Assembly: GCA_038845865.1 (NCBI GenBank)
Contig: JAWBQJ010000001.1
Location: forward strand, 496,001-560,000
Reading direction: 5' to 3'
DNA length: 64,000 nt
Source: Desulfurococcaceae archaeon
GTDB lineage: Archaea; Thermoproteota; Thermoprotei_A; Sulfolobales; Desulfurococcaceae
The position numbers and the translations under genes were made by a program. The notes beneath the pieces were generated by a model that did not search any database, was not told where the DNA came from, and worked only from the letters and a program-made list of their open reading frames with translations. The number at the start of each line of letters is the position of its first letter. The stretch's first letter is position 1. This document shows positions 44,880 to 53,968 of this stretch, piece after piece.

Positions 44880-45578
44880 TCACTCTACAACTACTACGTT
44901 AACGGGTTGTTTTTGTTCTCCGACCTCTTCTTTAATTTGCTGGATGCTGATAGCGGGAGATATCGGTAGCGCCTCTAAAGACTCGATCTTATCGATGTGC
45001 TTCCTTATACTATCCTTCTCCTTGAGGAATACCTCGAGGCTCTTTTTCATTATGTCTAGTGCTGTCAAGTACGGCCTTTCCGGTATTTCGCCGGCTATGT
45101 AGCTCGTCTTCAGTGACGTTATCGCTTTCTCTATTTCTGCGATCTGCTCTTCTACTTCATGGAGCCTAGCTCTCAGGGCGTCCTTTACTTCCTTGGCGCG
45201 GGCTTTAATGTTTGCGAGCTCGTCTTCGAGCTTCTTCTTGAAGTTTTCGTATACATGCATGGGCACGTCCTTCCTACTGTAAAGTTCCTCTAGCGATGCG
45301 AGCCTGCTCTTCACGAGTTTTAGCCTATTCTCTACTGCGATGGCGTTGTACTCGTATTCGGGTACTAGGACTATACCCTCCGGGGTTACGTTAAACCTCT
45401 CGATGGGTACTTCCTTGAACTCCTCATCGCTCGCGTTAACCTCCAAGGACTTGACCTTGCCGTCCACGTCACTGTAGAAACTCGCCACAAAGCCTATTCT
45501 TCGACCATACGGATCTACCACCGGCTTGCCGAGGCACTCTGCCACAGTTTCTATCGTACCGCACATCATGCACACCAC
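44880..45578 (-). CDS. cdvA: CdvA-like cell division protein
   Basis: 232 aa. N-terminal PRC-barrel-like domain (CLGKPVVDPYGRRIGFVASFYSDVDGKVKSLEV, EFKEVPIERFNVTPEGIVLVPEYEYNAI), central coiled coil (about 90-185: KLEDELANIKARAKEVKDAL), and an acidic C-terminal tail ending PVNVVVVE, which resembles the ESCRT-III-binding peptide of CdvA. In Sulfolobus CdvA recruits CdvB to the division plane. Here cdvB and cdvC are not adjacent. The start is probably ATG 45569 or 45566 (after GAGTGGTG) rather than GTG 45578. TATA: TTTTTAAAC at about 45600-45608. Confidence 0.78.
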   Translation of the reverse strand: MVCMMCGTIETVAECLGKPVVDPYGRRIGFVASFYSDVDGKVKSLEVNASDEEFKEVPIERFNVTPEGIVLVPEYEYNAIAVENRLKLVKSRLASLEELYSRKDVPMHVYENFKKKLEDELANIKARAKEVKDALRARLHEVEEQIAEIEKAITSLKTSYIAGEIPERPYLTALDIMKKSLEVFLKEKDSIRKHIDKIESLEALPISPAISIQQIKEEVGEQKQPVNVVVVE

Positions 45579-45611
45579 TCAGAGAATGCTTAGAAAATTG
45601 TTTAAAAACCA

Positions 45612-45684
45612 GAGGAATCAGTAGCCTGGTGCCTGCCATAGCCCTTCTAAGGGCTCCGCGCTTTTAACCATCATCACCTGCTCA
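45612..45684 (-). ncRNA. Candidate box C/D guide RNA upstream of cdvA
   Basis: Reading leftward: perfect box C GTGATGA (45677-45671), 12-nt spacer TGGTTAAAAGCG, CGGA (45658-45655, possible D'), a GCCCTT-AG-AAGGGC hairpin in the D'-C' interval, a degenerate C', a 12-nt guide GGCACCAGGCTA and perfect box D CTGA (45621-45618). The reverse complement of the guide contains TAGCCTGGT, a string common in tRNA D-arms, so a tRNA may be the target (inference). A TTTTAA TATA-like element at 45715-45710 lies about 35 bp before box C. cdvA has its own TATA downstream. Confidence 0.5.
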
Positions 45685-45749
45685 ACGTTTACTCTTATGG
45701 TCTAACCCCTTAAAACCGGTTAATTAGCTAGGTTAGAACAGGTGAGGTC

Positions 45750-46007
45750 ATGGTGAATGAGATGACATTGAGCAGAATATCGGATTTTGTGAGTCAACTC
45801 GGTGCACTGCTGTCAAAGGTTAGCGGTATTGGTTTCTGGCTGTTCATGCTGGGCATAGCTCTACTGGCAGTACTGCTGTTCGCGGTCGTGATAAAGCTAC
45901 TAATACACCTAGTTAAAATTCTACCGAACTTGACGATAGGGCAGTTCATAAAGTTCGTCTTAGTACTCGCAGTGATATTGATAGTTGTGGGATTGTTTGT
46001 GCCGTAG
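45750..46007 (+). CDS. Small two-helix membrane protein
   Basis: 85 aa; not recognised. Two transmembrane helices are evident: GIGFWLFMLGIALLAVLLFAVVIKLLI (about 26-52) and FIKFVLVLAVILIVVGLFV (about 66-84), joined by a short HLVKILPNLTIGQ loop. ATG preceded by ACAGGTGAGGTC (strong ribosome binding site). Divergent from cdvA with a 171-bp spacer containing the C/D RNA candidate. No evidence of function beyond membrane location. Confidence 0.65.
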   Translation: MVNEMTLSRISDFVSQLGALLSKVSGIGFWLFMLGIALLAVLLFAVVIKLLIHLVKILPNLTIGQFIKFVLVLAVILIVVGLFVP

Positions 46008-46080
46008 TCGCGGAGGCCAATCCCGCCTCAACTATGCGTAGAGGGCAGAAAATAGCGTGTAAAGAGCGTGAAAACGCATC

Positions 46081-47406
46081 TCAGTGTTTTCTTGGGAAAA
46101 CCGCAAAGCCTGGATATCGCGGTCTTTCGAGCTCCTCGTATATTTCGAGTAGCCTGTTGTACTTGGCTGTTCTTTCACTGCGTGCAGGGGCACCGGTCTT
46201 AATTAGCTTGGCGTTAAGACCTACAGCTATATCGGCTATGGAAGTGTCCTCGGTCTCGCCGCTTCTATGGCTTATGATGGTTTTATAATTATTCTCTTGA
46301 GCTAACTTAACCACGTCTATGGTCTCGGTTAGCGTTCCTACCTGGTTCACTTTAACTAGTATTGCGCTGGCCGCACCCACCTCTATACCCTTCTTTAACC
46401 TTTGAGGATTTGTGGTGAAAAGGTCATCTCCGACTATCAGCACCTTGGACCCGATGATCTGCGTTATTTTGCTGTATCCTTCAAAGTCGTCTTCGTGTAG
46501 TGGGTCCTCGATGCTGACGATTGGGTAGTCCCTTATGAGCTCCTCGTAAAACAGGATCATCTCGTCCCTAGTGAGCTCCCTACCTTCACCGGCCAGAACG
46601 TACACTCCCTTATCCTCCTTGTAGAGCCTCGAGCTCGCAACATCCAGTGCTAGTGCAACCTGCTTACCGGGCTCATAACCCGCCTTCTCGATCGCCTCAA
46701 CTAGTAGATCGAGCGCGTCGCGGGTCTTTTCTAGTGGTGGCGCATACCCACCTTCATCGCCCACATTCACGGCCAACGGACCATACTTTTCTTTTAAGAT
46801 GGTCTTTAAGGCATGGTATATTTCGACAGAAGACTTCAGGGCGTCTATAAAGTCGTTGAACCCGGCTGGCACGATCATGAACTCTTGAAAGTCGAGTCTA
46901 TTCCCCGCGTGAACGCCCCCGTTAATAACGTTCAGCATGGGTACCGGTAGCGTGTCTGCGCTTTTACCTCCTAAGTACATGTAGAAAGGAATTCCAAGAG
47001 TCGAAGCGGCCGCCTTCGCCACCGCTAGACTTGTAGCTACTATGGCATTGGCTCCGAGCCTGCCTTTATTCTCCGTGCCGTCGATCTCGATCATCTTTTG
47101 ATCGACTTCGCGCTGCTTCGCAGCGTTCATACCTACGAGCGCCGGAGCGATGATCTTGTTTACGTTCTCAACTGCCCGCTTAACGCCCTTACCTCCATAC
47201 TCCTTACCCCCGTCTCTCAGTTCTATTGCTTCGTGTTTACCTGTAGATGCCCCACTGGGAGCGTTCGCCACCCCTACTCCATAACCTTCCGTAACCACGC
47301 GGACCTGCACAGTGGGGTTTCCGCGGCTATCTAACACCATTCGCCCGCTGACATCCCTGATTATAAGGGATTCCCAAAATATATCGGGTACAGACACCAC
47401 GACCAC
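46081..47406 (-). CDS. eno: Enolase
   Basis: 441 aa. Glycolytic 2-phosphoglycerate dehydratase. N-terminus [17 protein letters not shown], substrate loop [19 protein letters not shown], metal ligands in [21 protein letters not shown] and [11 protein letters not shown], catalytic Lys in [13 protein letters not shown], and [18 protein letters not shown]. Length normal with a short N-terminal extension; an internal start cannot be excluded. Divergent from a small membrane protein only 14 bp away, so their promoters must overlap coding DNA. Confidence 0.97.
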   Translation of the reverse strand: MVVVSVPDIFWESLIIRDVSGRMVLDSRGNPTVQVRVVTEGYGVGVANAPSGASTGKHEAIELRDGGKEYGGKGVKRAVENVNKIIAPALVGMNAAKQREVDQKMIEIDGTENKGRLGANAIVATSLAVAKAAASTLGIPFYMYLGGKSADTLPVPMLNVINGGVHAGNRLDFQEFMIVPAGFNDFIDALKSSVEIYHALKTILKEKYGPLAVNVGDEGGYAPPLEKTRDALDLLVEAIEKAGYEPGKQVALALDVASSRLYKEDKGVYVLAGEGRELTRDEMILFYEELIRDYPIVSIEDPLHEDDFEGYSKITQIIGSKVLIVGDDLFTTNPQRLKKGIEVGAASAILVKVNQVGTLTETIDVVKLAQENNYKTIISHRSGETEDTSIADIAVGLNAKLIKTGAPARSERTAKYNRLLEIYEELERPRYPGFAVFPRKH

Positions 47407-47420
47407 GCCGGGATTGTACT

Positions 47421-47732
47421 GTGATATATTACAGCCTGATTACGGCTAATATAGTGATGTCGTATGTGGTATGGGTTCTCGTAAGCCTTGTGTTTTACGA
47501 CAAGCTTAAAAATACACTAATATATGTAATTTTTCCTACAGCCCTTTACGCCATTCCCGCCGTATACTTCACCGTAGTAAGGACTTCACTACTAGCTACG
47601 TGCGCGTTAACGCTATCTACCGCTCAACTACTGCTTTTCGCGGTGACGAGGCGAAGCCCTATAAAGCTCGTTTTAATACCACTACCTTTAATACTTTGTA
47701 CGGCATACGAGGTTGTGGTGAGCACTCTTTGA
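47421..47732 (+). CDS. Small multi-pass membrane protein
   Basis: 103 aa, about four hydrophobic helices ([75 protein letters not shown]). Family not recognised. GTG at 47421 or ATG at 47457 (MSYVVWV) could be the start; the latter leaves more room for the divergent eno promoter. Stop overlaps the next start (TTGA), so it is coupled to the zinc-ribbon gene. Confidence 0.55.
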   Translation: MIYYSLITANIVMSYVVWVLVSLVFYDKLKNTLIYVIFPTALYAIPAVYFTVVRTSLLATCALTLSTAQLLLFAVTRRSPIKLVLIPLPLILCTAYEVVVSTL

Positions 47733-48007
47733 ACGCGAAGAGATGTCCGAGGTGCGGATCCGCAAACTCCGAAGTCGTTAAGACATGGAACTTGGTATCG
47801 CCATTACCCGATAGAGCTGGACGGATAACGATTACCGTTATGGGAGTACTGAAGTGCCGTGAATGCGGTCATAGTTGGAAGGCCACGATCAGTAAGCTCA
47901 AAGTTGGTGGTGGAGTAGAGATAGAAGGCAGGAAGGAGGTAGTCGAGGAGGAGAGGCCTCCAAAGGAGATCGTACTAGACCTCGACGAGATCTTGAGGGA
48001 AGAGTAG
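47729..48007 (+). CDS. Small zinc-ribbon protein
   Basis: 92 aa from a TTG at 47729 that overlaps the previous stop and follows GGTGAG. Two knuckles CPRC (residues 6-9) and CREC (about 47-50) flank a beta-hairpin (VVKTWNLVSPLPDRAGRITITVMGVL), giving a ribbon of the type found in TFIIS-like and chromatin-associated small proteins. An acidic tail (KEIVLDLDEILREE) follows. A longer in-frame version starting at 47600 would lie inside the membrane-protein gene and is not credible. Function unknown. Confidence 0.65.
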   Translation: MNAKRCPRCGSANSEVVKTWNLVSPLPDRAGRITITVMGVLKCRECGHSWKATISKLKVGGGVEIEGRKEVVEEERPPKEIVLDLDEILREE

Positions 48008-48014
48008 GTGGAAG

Positions 48015-48467
48015 GTGTCTTCGCGCTCCATGGTGCATAGAAACGGTAGAAGATTGGCCACCACGTTGGTACTCGTTCTTATCATAGTAGCCATCGTTGT
48101 TGCGGTGAAAGTGTACTTAGCCGACGTGCCGGTAGCCGTTGTTAAGGGTAATAGCATGTTCCCGCTGCTTAGGGAAGGGGATGTGGTTTTCATAGTAAGA
48201 TCGAATCCCCGCGAAATCAAAGAAGGCGATGTCATTGTTTTTTGGACACCAGATAACGCTATGCTAGTCATTCACAGAGTCATCGAGGTGGTAGAGGTGG
48301 ACAGTACACCATACTACGTCACAAAGGGTGATAACAACCTATTCAGAGACGTGTACTACCCCGTTGGCGTACCTCATAGCAAGGTAGTCGGCAAGGTCGC
48401 TTCCGTGGGCAACTCCGTGTACAAGATACCGTACATGGGTTACATCACGCTGATATTTAGGCATTAG
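48015..48467 (+). CDS. Signal peptidase I (SEC11-type)
   Basis: 150 aa membrane serine protease that cleaves Sec/Tat signal peptides. One N-terminal transmembrane helix (LATTLVLVLIIVAIVVAVKVYL), then the nucleophile in VVKGNSMFPLLREGDVVF (Ser47), His87 in LVIHRVIEV in place of the bacterial Lys, and TKGDNN (Asp106): the archaeal/ER Ser-His-Asp arrangement. GTG start at 48015; ATG at 48030 possible. Starts 7 bp after the zinc-ribbon gene; last 11 bp overlap the convergent topoisomerase. Confidence 0.9.
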   Translation: MSSRSMVHRNGRRLATTLVLVLIIVAIVVAVKVYLADVPVAVVKGNSMFPLLREGDVVFIVRSNPREIKEGDVIVFWTPDNAMLVIHRVIEVVEVDSTPYYVTKGDNNLFRDVYYPVGVPHSKVVGKVASVGNSVYKIPYMGYITLIFRH

Positions 48468-50607
48468 CACCTACTTTACTGCCAGCTCGCGGCATGTAGT
48501 ACTTGATCACGTCCTTTACGTACTTTCCCGTAGAGCTCATTTCCGCGAGCTTAGATACGTAGTTATCAAATGAAATGCTCTTCCTAGACCTCCATTCGCT
48601 ATATCCTTGTATTAGGGCCTCGTAAGCCGCGTAGTGGACTTTACACAGTTTATCCTTGTAAGCATCCCCCCTGCAACCTGGAATGATGCACTTCGCGTAA
48701 TTATCAACCAGCGACAGCTTCTTCGCGAGGAGTAAGCCGGCGTCATTTATGTAAGAGTTGAACCTTGTTAACAGGTCCACTAGAACCCTCTTTGCCTCCA
48801 TTATGACGTGTTCCCTTCGCCTAAGACCTTTCATGATGTCGTTCATCAATACCTCGAACGTTCTCGTCAGCTCCACGCTTACAAGGTCCGGGAAAAACCG
48901 TTCAATGACCTCAATGACCCCAATTCCGAGGTCGGAGACCTCTATGCCGGTCTTCGCATTCTTCAAGTAGCCGCGCTCGAAGAGCTTCTCGATGATAATA
49001 GCCCTCGTAGACTCCGTTCCGACACCTACGTCCTCCATCCACCTCAAAATGTCGATCTTTTTTAATCTGGGAGGAGGCTTAGTGTAGGTTTCCCTTAACG
49101 TCACCTTCACTACTTCAAGCTTCTCGCCTTGCTTAAGCGCTGGGATGGTTCTCGTTGAAGGCTTGTGGAACGGGTAGTACACCATCCAGCCGGGGTATTC
49201 TACGTTGAGGCCCGTTGCACTGAAATCGTGAAGCCCGTCAAGCGTCGTGAACGTTACCTTTACGCGCGAGATTACCGCGTGCTGTGCGAACGCGGCCAGA
49301 AACCTCCTGACAATAAGGTCGTATATTGCTGCCTGCTCTCTCGTAAGCTCTCGTGGTGTTACGCCTGTTGGGTGTATTGCCGGGTGAGCCGGGTCTTCCT
49401 TCTCGCCTTCAACGGGCTTCAACACGTTCTTCGTTTCCGCGAGTAGCCTGAGGACGAGTTCGCGGTATTTTTCGAGCCTGGCGAGCTTGTCCATGATCTC
49501 CTTGTAGTTAATGGTCGGGGGAAGTTTCTGGCTATTAGTACGCGGATAGCTAATTAGCGCGTCTAAATACAGCTGTTCAGCTATTTCTTGCGTCTTCATA
49601 GGGCTGAAACCGTATATTCTAGCCGCTTCTTCTTGCAGGTCGCTTAGATTGAATGGTGGGGGTGGGCCGTGCTTCTGACTGCTCACGCTACACTGTTTCA
49701 CAACCAGGTACCCGGAGGACTCGATCCTGCTCTTCAAGGACTTAGCATCGACTTCTCTAAGAACGGGGTTCGAGGAGAACTCAGCCAGGATCGTCGTTGA
49801 GCCCTTCTTCAGGGTAACTGTTATGGAGTATTGTGGTAGGGGTATGAACAGCTTTTTCTTAATTTCGTGGTCAACCACGTATTTGAGTGTTGGCGTCTGT
49901 ACACGTCCAGCACTCAAAATCACCTTTCTCCCCGTACACGTGTAAAGGGCCTTCATGAGGGCTCTACTTATGTTGATTCCCCAAATCCAATCTAATTCAT
50001 GCCTGCAAAGCCCTGCCTCGATCATTTCGTAATCCAGCCGTGTTAGCTTGGTAAAAGAGCTCTTCAACTCGGGTATTGTGAGGCTTGAAAACCTGGCCCT
50101 AAGAGCCCTTTTCTCATCCCCGTGAAGCTTTATTAGCAAGTACCCGATGACGCTTCCTTCCACGTCGTAGTCGCACGCATTAACGTAATACTGACACGTC
50201 CTAAACAACGTGCTGAGTAGGTCCAAGTAGCTCTTCACGTGCTTCTTTTCCTCATTTACTATATGCGCTGGTACCCATGAATAGTCGAAAACGGGGTAAC
50301 CGGGAACATCTGTGTGTAGCTCGTAAAGGTGGCCTGCAGCACTGGCTACTACTATGTAGTGATCTCCTTCCCTTATCTCGTAGTAAAGTACGTTACCGTG
50401 CTTACGTACGACGTACTTCTCTGATAGCGCTTCTGCGATTTTTCTAGCCGCTTTGGGTTTCTCCGCTATAACCAGTACCTTTCCCTCCAATTCCCATATA
50501 CTGGTATAAGCCCCCCCTTCACCGTCCTCGAACGGTACCGTGGATGGGCGCGCTGGGCGCTCCCCGATCAAGGCTACCACTACGTGAACCCCGTATAAAA
50601 ATCCCAT
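48457..50607 (-). CDS. topA: Type IA DNA topoisomerase (topoisomerase III-like)
   Basis: 716 aa. Toprim domain VLVIAEKPKAARKIAEAL and DYDVEGSVIGYLL (metal-binding D-x-D-x-E), decatenation fold KVILSAGRVQTPTLKYVVDHE, catalytic tyrosine in YLDALISYPRTNSQKLP (near residue 350), and a C-terminal zinc knuckle C-x4-C...CKVH (CIIPGCRG). No helicase-like domain, so it is not reverse gyrase. The first 42 residues before the Toprim strand are not family-like; a TTG at 50490 may be the true start. Relaxes negative supercoils or decatenates DNA. Confidence 0.93.
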   Translation of the reverse strand: MGFLYGVHVVVALIGERPARPSTVPFEDGEGGAYTSIWELEGKVLVIAEKPKAARKIAEALSEKYVVRKHGNVLYYEIREGDHYIVVASAAGHLYELHTDVPGYPVFDYSWVPAHIVNEEKKHVKSYLDLLSTLFRTCQYYVNACDYDVEGSVIGYLLIKLHGDEKRALRARFSSLTIPELKSSFTKLTRLDYEMIEAGLCRHELDWIWGINISRALMKALYTCTGRKVILSAGRVQTPTLKYVVDHEIKKKLFIPLPQYSITVTLKKGSTTILAEFSSNPVLREVDAKSLKSRIESSGYLVVKQCSVSSQKHGPPPPFNLSDLQEEAARIYGFSPMKTQEIAEQLYLDALISYPRTNSQKLPPTINYKEIMDKLARLEKYRELVLRLLAETKNVLKPVEGEKEDPAHPAIHPTGVTPRELTREQAAIYDLIVRRFLAAFAQHAVISRVKVTFTTLDGLHDFSATGLNVEYPGWMVYYPFHKPSTRTIPALKQGEKLEVVKVTLRETYTKPPPRLKKIDILRWMEDVGVGTESTRAIIIEKLFERGYLKNAKTGIEVSDLGIGVIEVIERFFPDLVSVELTRTFEVLMNDIMKGLRRREHVIMEAKRVLVDLLTRFNSYINDAGLLLAKKLSLVDNYAKCIIPGCRGDAYKDKLCKVHYAAYEALIQGYSEWRSRKSISFDNYVSKLAEMSSTGKYVKDVIKYYMPRAGSKVGANA

Positions 50608-50623
50608 TATCCAGCGCTTTAGC

Positions 50624-51781
50624 TTAGGAAAGCGGGATGGGCAGTGTAAGTGCTAGGAGTATAACGTAGATCAACAGGCATGTAATGCATTTCGAGTCAT
50701 CGTACTGATTTGCTACGCCGGGATGTCCATGCTTGCCTATGAAGAAGTAGAGGATTAGTGACAAGAAACCAATGCTAATGAAATACAGCCCGTTTGCGCC
50801 CGAGAGGTGCAGTATTGAGCCTACTAGTACCAGGACCGGTGGTACGAGCGTGCTGATGGTGCGAAATGCTTTAGCGCTGAGAACACTTCTCACGACGTGC
50901 CCTCCATCCAATTGACCTATTGGCAATAAGTTAAGGAAGGTAACCAGGTATACAAAGTATGCTACGAATAAGATGGGGTGGATTATGATTACACCGCTTT
51001 CTAGGCTGAGGAATCTCAGTAAGTAGATCCCGAGACTCGTTACACCGACAGGCGCGATCTTCCCTGCTTCAATCAGCTGTTGCGCAAGCTCGAGTGGTAT
51101 TAGTGGTGATAGGTAGAGCCCTATTACTCCAAATAACGTAGCGACAACTATGCCCATCAAAGGACCTAGTATACCGAGCTTTGCTAAGTCCTTTCTAGTA
51201 GGTGGTGGGGTCTTAGTGAATATTACGGCGCCGAGGGTACCTATAAAGCCTAGCTGTATGGGTGGGGCTGGTAAGAGTATAGGGCCCTCGGCCTCGATAC
51301 CGCTTTTTCTACTAGTAATCAGGTGACCGAATTCGTGGGAAACTAGCGTAACTAGGAATGCTGTAGAGTATAGAACAGCGTCTATTATGATCGCGGTAAT
51401 GCCCGTATTCGCGCCTATGGCTTTACCTATTTCCTCGCTGTGAAAACCTTGAGAAAGCCCGAGACCCGTTAAGAATACCGTTATAATGCTCGTTATTGTG
51501 AGGATCCACCTGTAGTTGTAGAGGCGTGACTTCTGCTTTAAGTAAGGTACTAGCCTTATAACGGGTAGCTCGTCTGACCTTAACTGGAACATTAGTACAT
51601 TGTAGCCGTTTAAGAGGTCGTTGTAGAGCTCTTTAAATAGCTGCGAAGAGAGGGGCTTATCTACGACGAGGTCGACGAAGTTACGGTAATCCCTAAACTC
51701 TACGACTGATATTCCAGCTTTCGAGAATAGAGCTAAGATATCTTTTAACTTCTGGTGTAACGAGTTTGCTGACTGGTACAA
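50624..51781 (-). CDS. M50/site-2-type membrane zinc metalloprotease
   Basis: About 385 aa. Multi-pass membrane protein with SHEFGHLITSRKSG (HExxH, His153/Glu154/His157 in a 389-residue count) and LLPIGQLDGGHVVRSVL (N/D-x2-G motif carrying the third zinc ligand Asp). A cytosolic N-terminal domain of about 90 residues precedes the first helix. Such enzymes cleave membrane-bound regulators. The gene starts inside rpoK: TTG 51781 is preceded by AGGTGAA at 8 nt; GTG 51793 is another candidate. No canonical start exists near the rpoK stop, so the roughly 90-bp overlap seems real. Confidence 0.88.
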   Translation of the reverse strand: MYQSANSLHQKLKDILALFSKAGISVVEFRDYRNFVDLVVDKPLSSQLFKELYNDLLNGYNVLMFQLRSDELPVIRLVPYLKQKSRLYNYRWILTITSIITVFLTGLGLSQGFHSEEIGKAIGANTGITAIIIDAVLYSTAFLVTLVSHEFGHLITSRKSGIEAEGPILLPAPPIQLGFIGTLGAVIFTKTPPPTRKDLAKLGILGPLMGIVVATLFGVIGLYLSPLIPLELAQQLIEAGKIAPVGVTSLGIYLLRFLSLESGVIIIHPILFVAYFVYLVTFLNLLPIGQLDGGHVVRSVLSAKAFRTISTLVPPVLVLVGSILHLSGANGLYFISIGFLSLILYFFIGKHGHPGVANQYDDSKCITCLLIYVILLALTLPIPLS

Positions 51782-52016
51782 GTTCGTATTCACCTGTTTC
51801 CCTGGGCCTTAAGATAGACATTGGAAGTAACCCGTTAATTAATTCTAACGTCGCGATGTAAACAGGGTCTCTTACTTCTATGTTTGACACGTCTATTAGT
51901 GGGGGAGCGCCCATAGATAGCTGTAACGCTCTAGCACCAATTACCCGAGCTAGTTCAAACCTGGATAGCCGTTGACTTACAGCCCTCCTATATATGTCGA
52001 GCAAAGCCTCGGTCAT
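51693..52016 (-). CDS. rpoK: DNA-directed RNA polymerase subunit K
   Basis: 107 aa, archaeal counterpart of RPB6/omega. Core sequence LSRFELARVIGARALQLSMGAPPLI followed by DPVYIATLELINGLLPMSILRP matches the conserved K/RPB6 fold. C-terminal extension of about 25 residues overlaps the start of the M50 protease. Upstream T-rich sequence (TTTTTATTTTTAAC on the minus strand near 52062-52075) can act both as the thermosome terminator and as its TATA region. Confidence 0.93.
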   Translation of the reverse strand: MTEALLDIYRRAVSQRLSRFELARVIGARALQLSMGAPPLIDVSNIEVRDPVYIATLELINGLLPMSILRPRETGEYELVPVSKLVTPEVKRYLSSILESWNISRRV

Positions 52017-52107
52017 AGCGTAGCGCCTAGGTAGCCGAGGACAGAATAATAGAATTGTTGGGTTAAAAATAAAAATCCGTTCAGTCCGTTGCAGACACTA
52101 CTCGGCC

Positions 52108-53769
52108 TTAAAACTCGGGCTTAGGTAACTCCTTTTCCTCCTCTTTCTTCTCCTTTTCCTTCTCTTTCTTCATCGGGCTAGCCGCGATAATGTCGTCTAT
52201 TTTTAGGACCGCGAGCGCCGCCTCCGCCGCGGTCTTGATCATCGCTTCTTTGACCAGTAGAGGCTCTATCACGTTCCTCGTTGCCATGTCATTGACGATC
52301 TCGGCTGACACGACGTCTATACCGGAGTCTTTCTTCCCTTCAGCGTGGAGCTTCCTCAACTCCATTAACACCTCTAGCGGGTCCTTACCGCAGGATGCGG
52401 CGAGTATCATCGGTATTTCCTCGAGTGCCGTTGCGAATGCCTCGATAGCGAGTTGCTCCTTGCCGCCGATCTTGGCTGCGTATTCTCTTAGCTTCATTGC
52501 GACTTCGAGTTCAACCGCGCCTCCACCCGCTACAATGTAGGGTACACGCATAACGTTCCTCAAGACGTTCAGGGCGTCTTTTAAGCTCCTCTCAATCTCG
52601 TCTAACACCATGTCGCTCGCTCCGCGTACTAGTATGGTAACGGCTTTCGGGTTCTTACAGCCTTCTATGAATACCATTTTGTCATTACCGACTTTTCTCT
52701 CCTCCACGAGCTCGGCATATCCTAAGTCATCTGGTTTTAGGTCTCTAATGCTACTGACTATTTTTCCACCGGAGGCTCTTTCCAGCTTCTCCAGGTCGCT
52801 TCTCTTAACCCTTCTAACCGCCATTATCCCCCTCTTGGCTAGGAAGTGTTGTGCAACCTCGTCGATACCCTTCTGGCACACCACTACGTTTGCCCCGACA
52901 TCGGCGATCTTGTCTACCATTTCCTTGAGCATCTTCGCCTCCTCGTCGAGGAATGCCTTGATCATTTCTGGGCTCGTGATGTTTATTTTAGCGGTTATTT
53001 CGGGCTTTTCAACCTCGAGGGGGGCATCGAGTAGCGCGATCTTGGCTTTTTCAACCCTCTTAGGCATGCCTGGGTGTACCACCTCCTTGTCCAGTACAAT
53101 CCCGTAAACCAGTTGAGTATCGAGCACGTTTCCTCCTTTCTTCTTCTCGATCTTTACATCGTCGACTCTAAACTCCTTCGTGCCGTCTGCCTTGGGCTCT
53201 GAGACCGCTAATGCGGCATCTATAGCTATTTCGGTTAGCCTGTTAGCTATGATGTCGCCTCCAATATACTTGCTTGCAATAGCTGTTTTTACGACTTTTC
53301 TAAGGGAGTCCCTGTTCTCAGTGTCTACTGGGATGGCTATTTCGCGGAGTATTCTAAGAGCCTCTTTTAGTGCCTTGGTATAGCCTTCTATGATTATGCT
53401 TGGATGGATATCCTGATCTAGTAGCTCTTCCGCTTTTGCTAGTAACGTACCCGCTAAGACGACAGCGCTCGTCGTTCCATCACCAACTTCGGCGTCTTGG
53501 GCCTTGGCGACTTCTACTAGTAGCTTTGCAGCTGGATGTTGCACTTCCATCTCTTTAACAATTGTGGCGCCGTCATTCGTAACCGTTACGTCGCCGAAGC
53601 TGTCCACGAGCATTTTGTCCAGTCCGCGGGGGCCGAGACTGGTTTTTAATACCTCCGCTAGCGCCTTGGCTGCAGCGATGTTTGACCTTAAAGCATCACG
53701 GCCAACCGTTCTTTTCGTTCCTTCCTTCAATATTAAGACCGGTATACCGTAGAGTGCCACGGAACCCAC
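52108..53769 (-). CDS. Thermosome subunit (group II chaperonin)
   Basis: 553 aa. ATP-binding motifs [25 protein letters not shown] and [17 protein letters not shown], with [14 protein letters not shown] and the C-terminal equatorial segment [14 protein letters not shown]. The C-terminus is Lys/Glu-rich ([17 protein letters not shown]) and lacks the GGM tail of other subunits. Two GTG codons (53769 and 53760) compete as start. Upstream DNA has several TATA-like elements (53831-53840, 53807-53815), consistent with strong, possibly heat-regulated transcription. Other subunits are not in the window. Confidence 0.96.
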   Translation of the reverse strand: MGSVALYGIPVLILKEGTKRTVGRDALRSNIAAAKALAEVLKTSLGPRGLDKMLVDSFGDVTVTNDGATIVKEMEVQHPAAKLLVEVAKAQDAEVGDGTTSAVVLAGTLLAKAEELLDQDIHPSIIIEGYTKALKEALRILREIAIPVDTENRDSLRKVVKTAIASKYIGGDIIANRLTEIAIDAALAVSEPKADGTKEFRVDDVKIEKKKGGNVLDTQLVYGIVLDKEVVHPGMPKRVEKAKIALLDAPLEVEKPEITAKINITSPEMIKAFLDEEAKMLKEMVDKIADVGANVVVCQKGIDEVAQHFLAKRGIMAVRRVKRSDLEKLERASGGKIVSSIRDLKPDDLGYAELVEERKVGNDKMVFIEGCKNPKAVTILVRGASDMVLDEIERSLKDALNVLRNVMRVPYIVAGGGAVELEVAMKLREYAAKIGGKEQLAIEAFATALEEIPMILAASCGKDPLEVLMELRKLHAEGKKDSGIDVVSAEIVNDMATRNVIEPLLVKEAMIKTAAEAALAVLKIDDIIAASPMKKEKEKEKKEEEKELPKPEF

Positions 53770-53806
53770 CCTTATAAGACCGGTAAATTGATTATCTAAA
53801 CGGGTT

Positions 53807-53840
53807 CTATATAAATTTTCTTGACATGAATATATAAATG
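53807..53840 (-). promoter_or_regulatory. Tandem TATA elements upstream of the thermosome gene
   Basis: On the minus strand TTTATATAG (53815-53807) and CATTTATATA (53840-53831) are two strong TATA boxes 25 bp apart; the first would start transcription near 53783, leaving a leader of about 15-20 nt. A third, CTTATAAG at 53778-53771, is too near the start to act from that position. Multiple promoters would fit heat-inducible chaperonin expression. Confidence 0.5.
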
Positions 53841-53968
53841 ATCTACGTGACAGGTGCTTAGGAACCCCCGATTAAGGCACGTTAATACCAGCTAGTGGAA
53901 AGCTTAATACAGGTAACCTTTTTAGCACTTATGCCCAGAGTGTAGTATGGAAGTACTGAGAGGTCCAC

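Noticed and set aside
47600..48007. Longer form of the zinc-ribbon protein starting at 47600
   Set aside because: Its first 43 residues lie inside the upstream membrane-protein gene and are not family-like; the TTG at 47729 has a good ribosome binding site.
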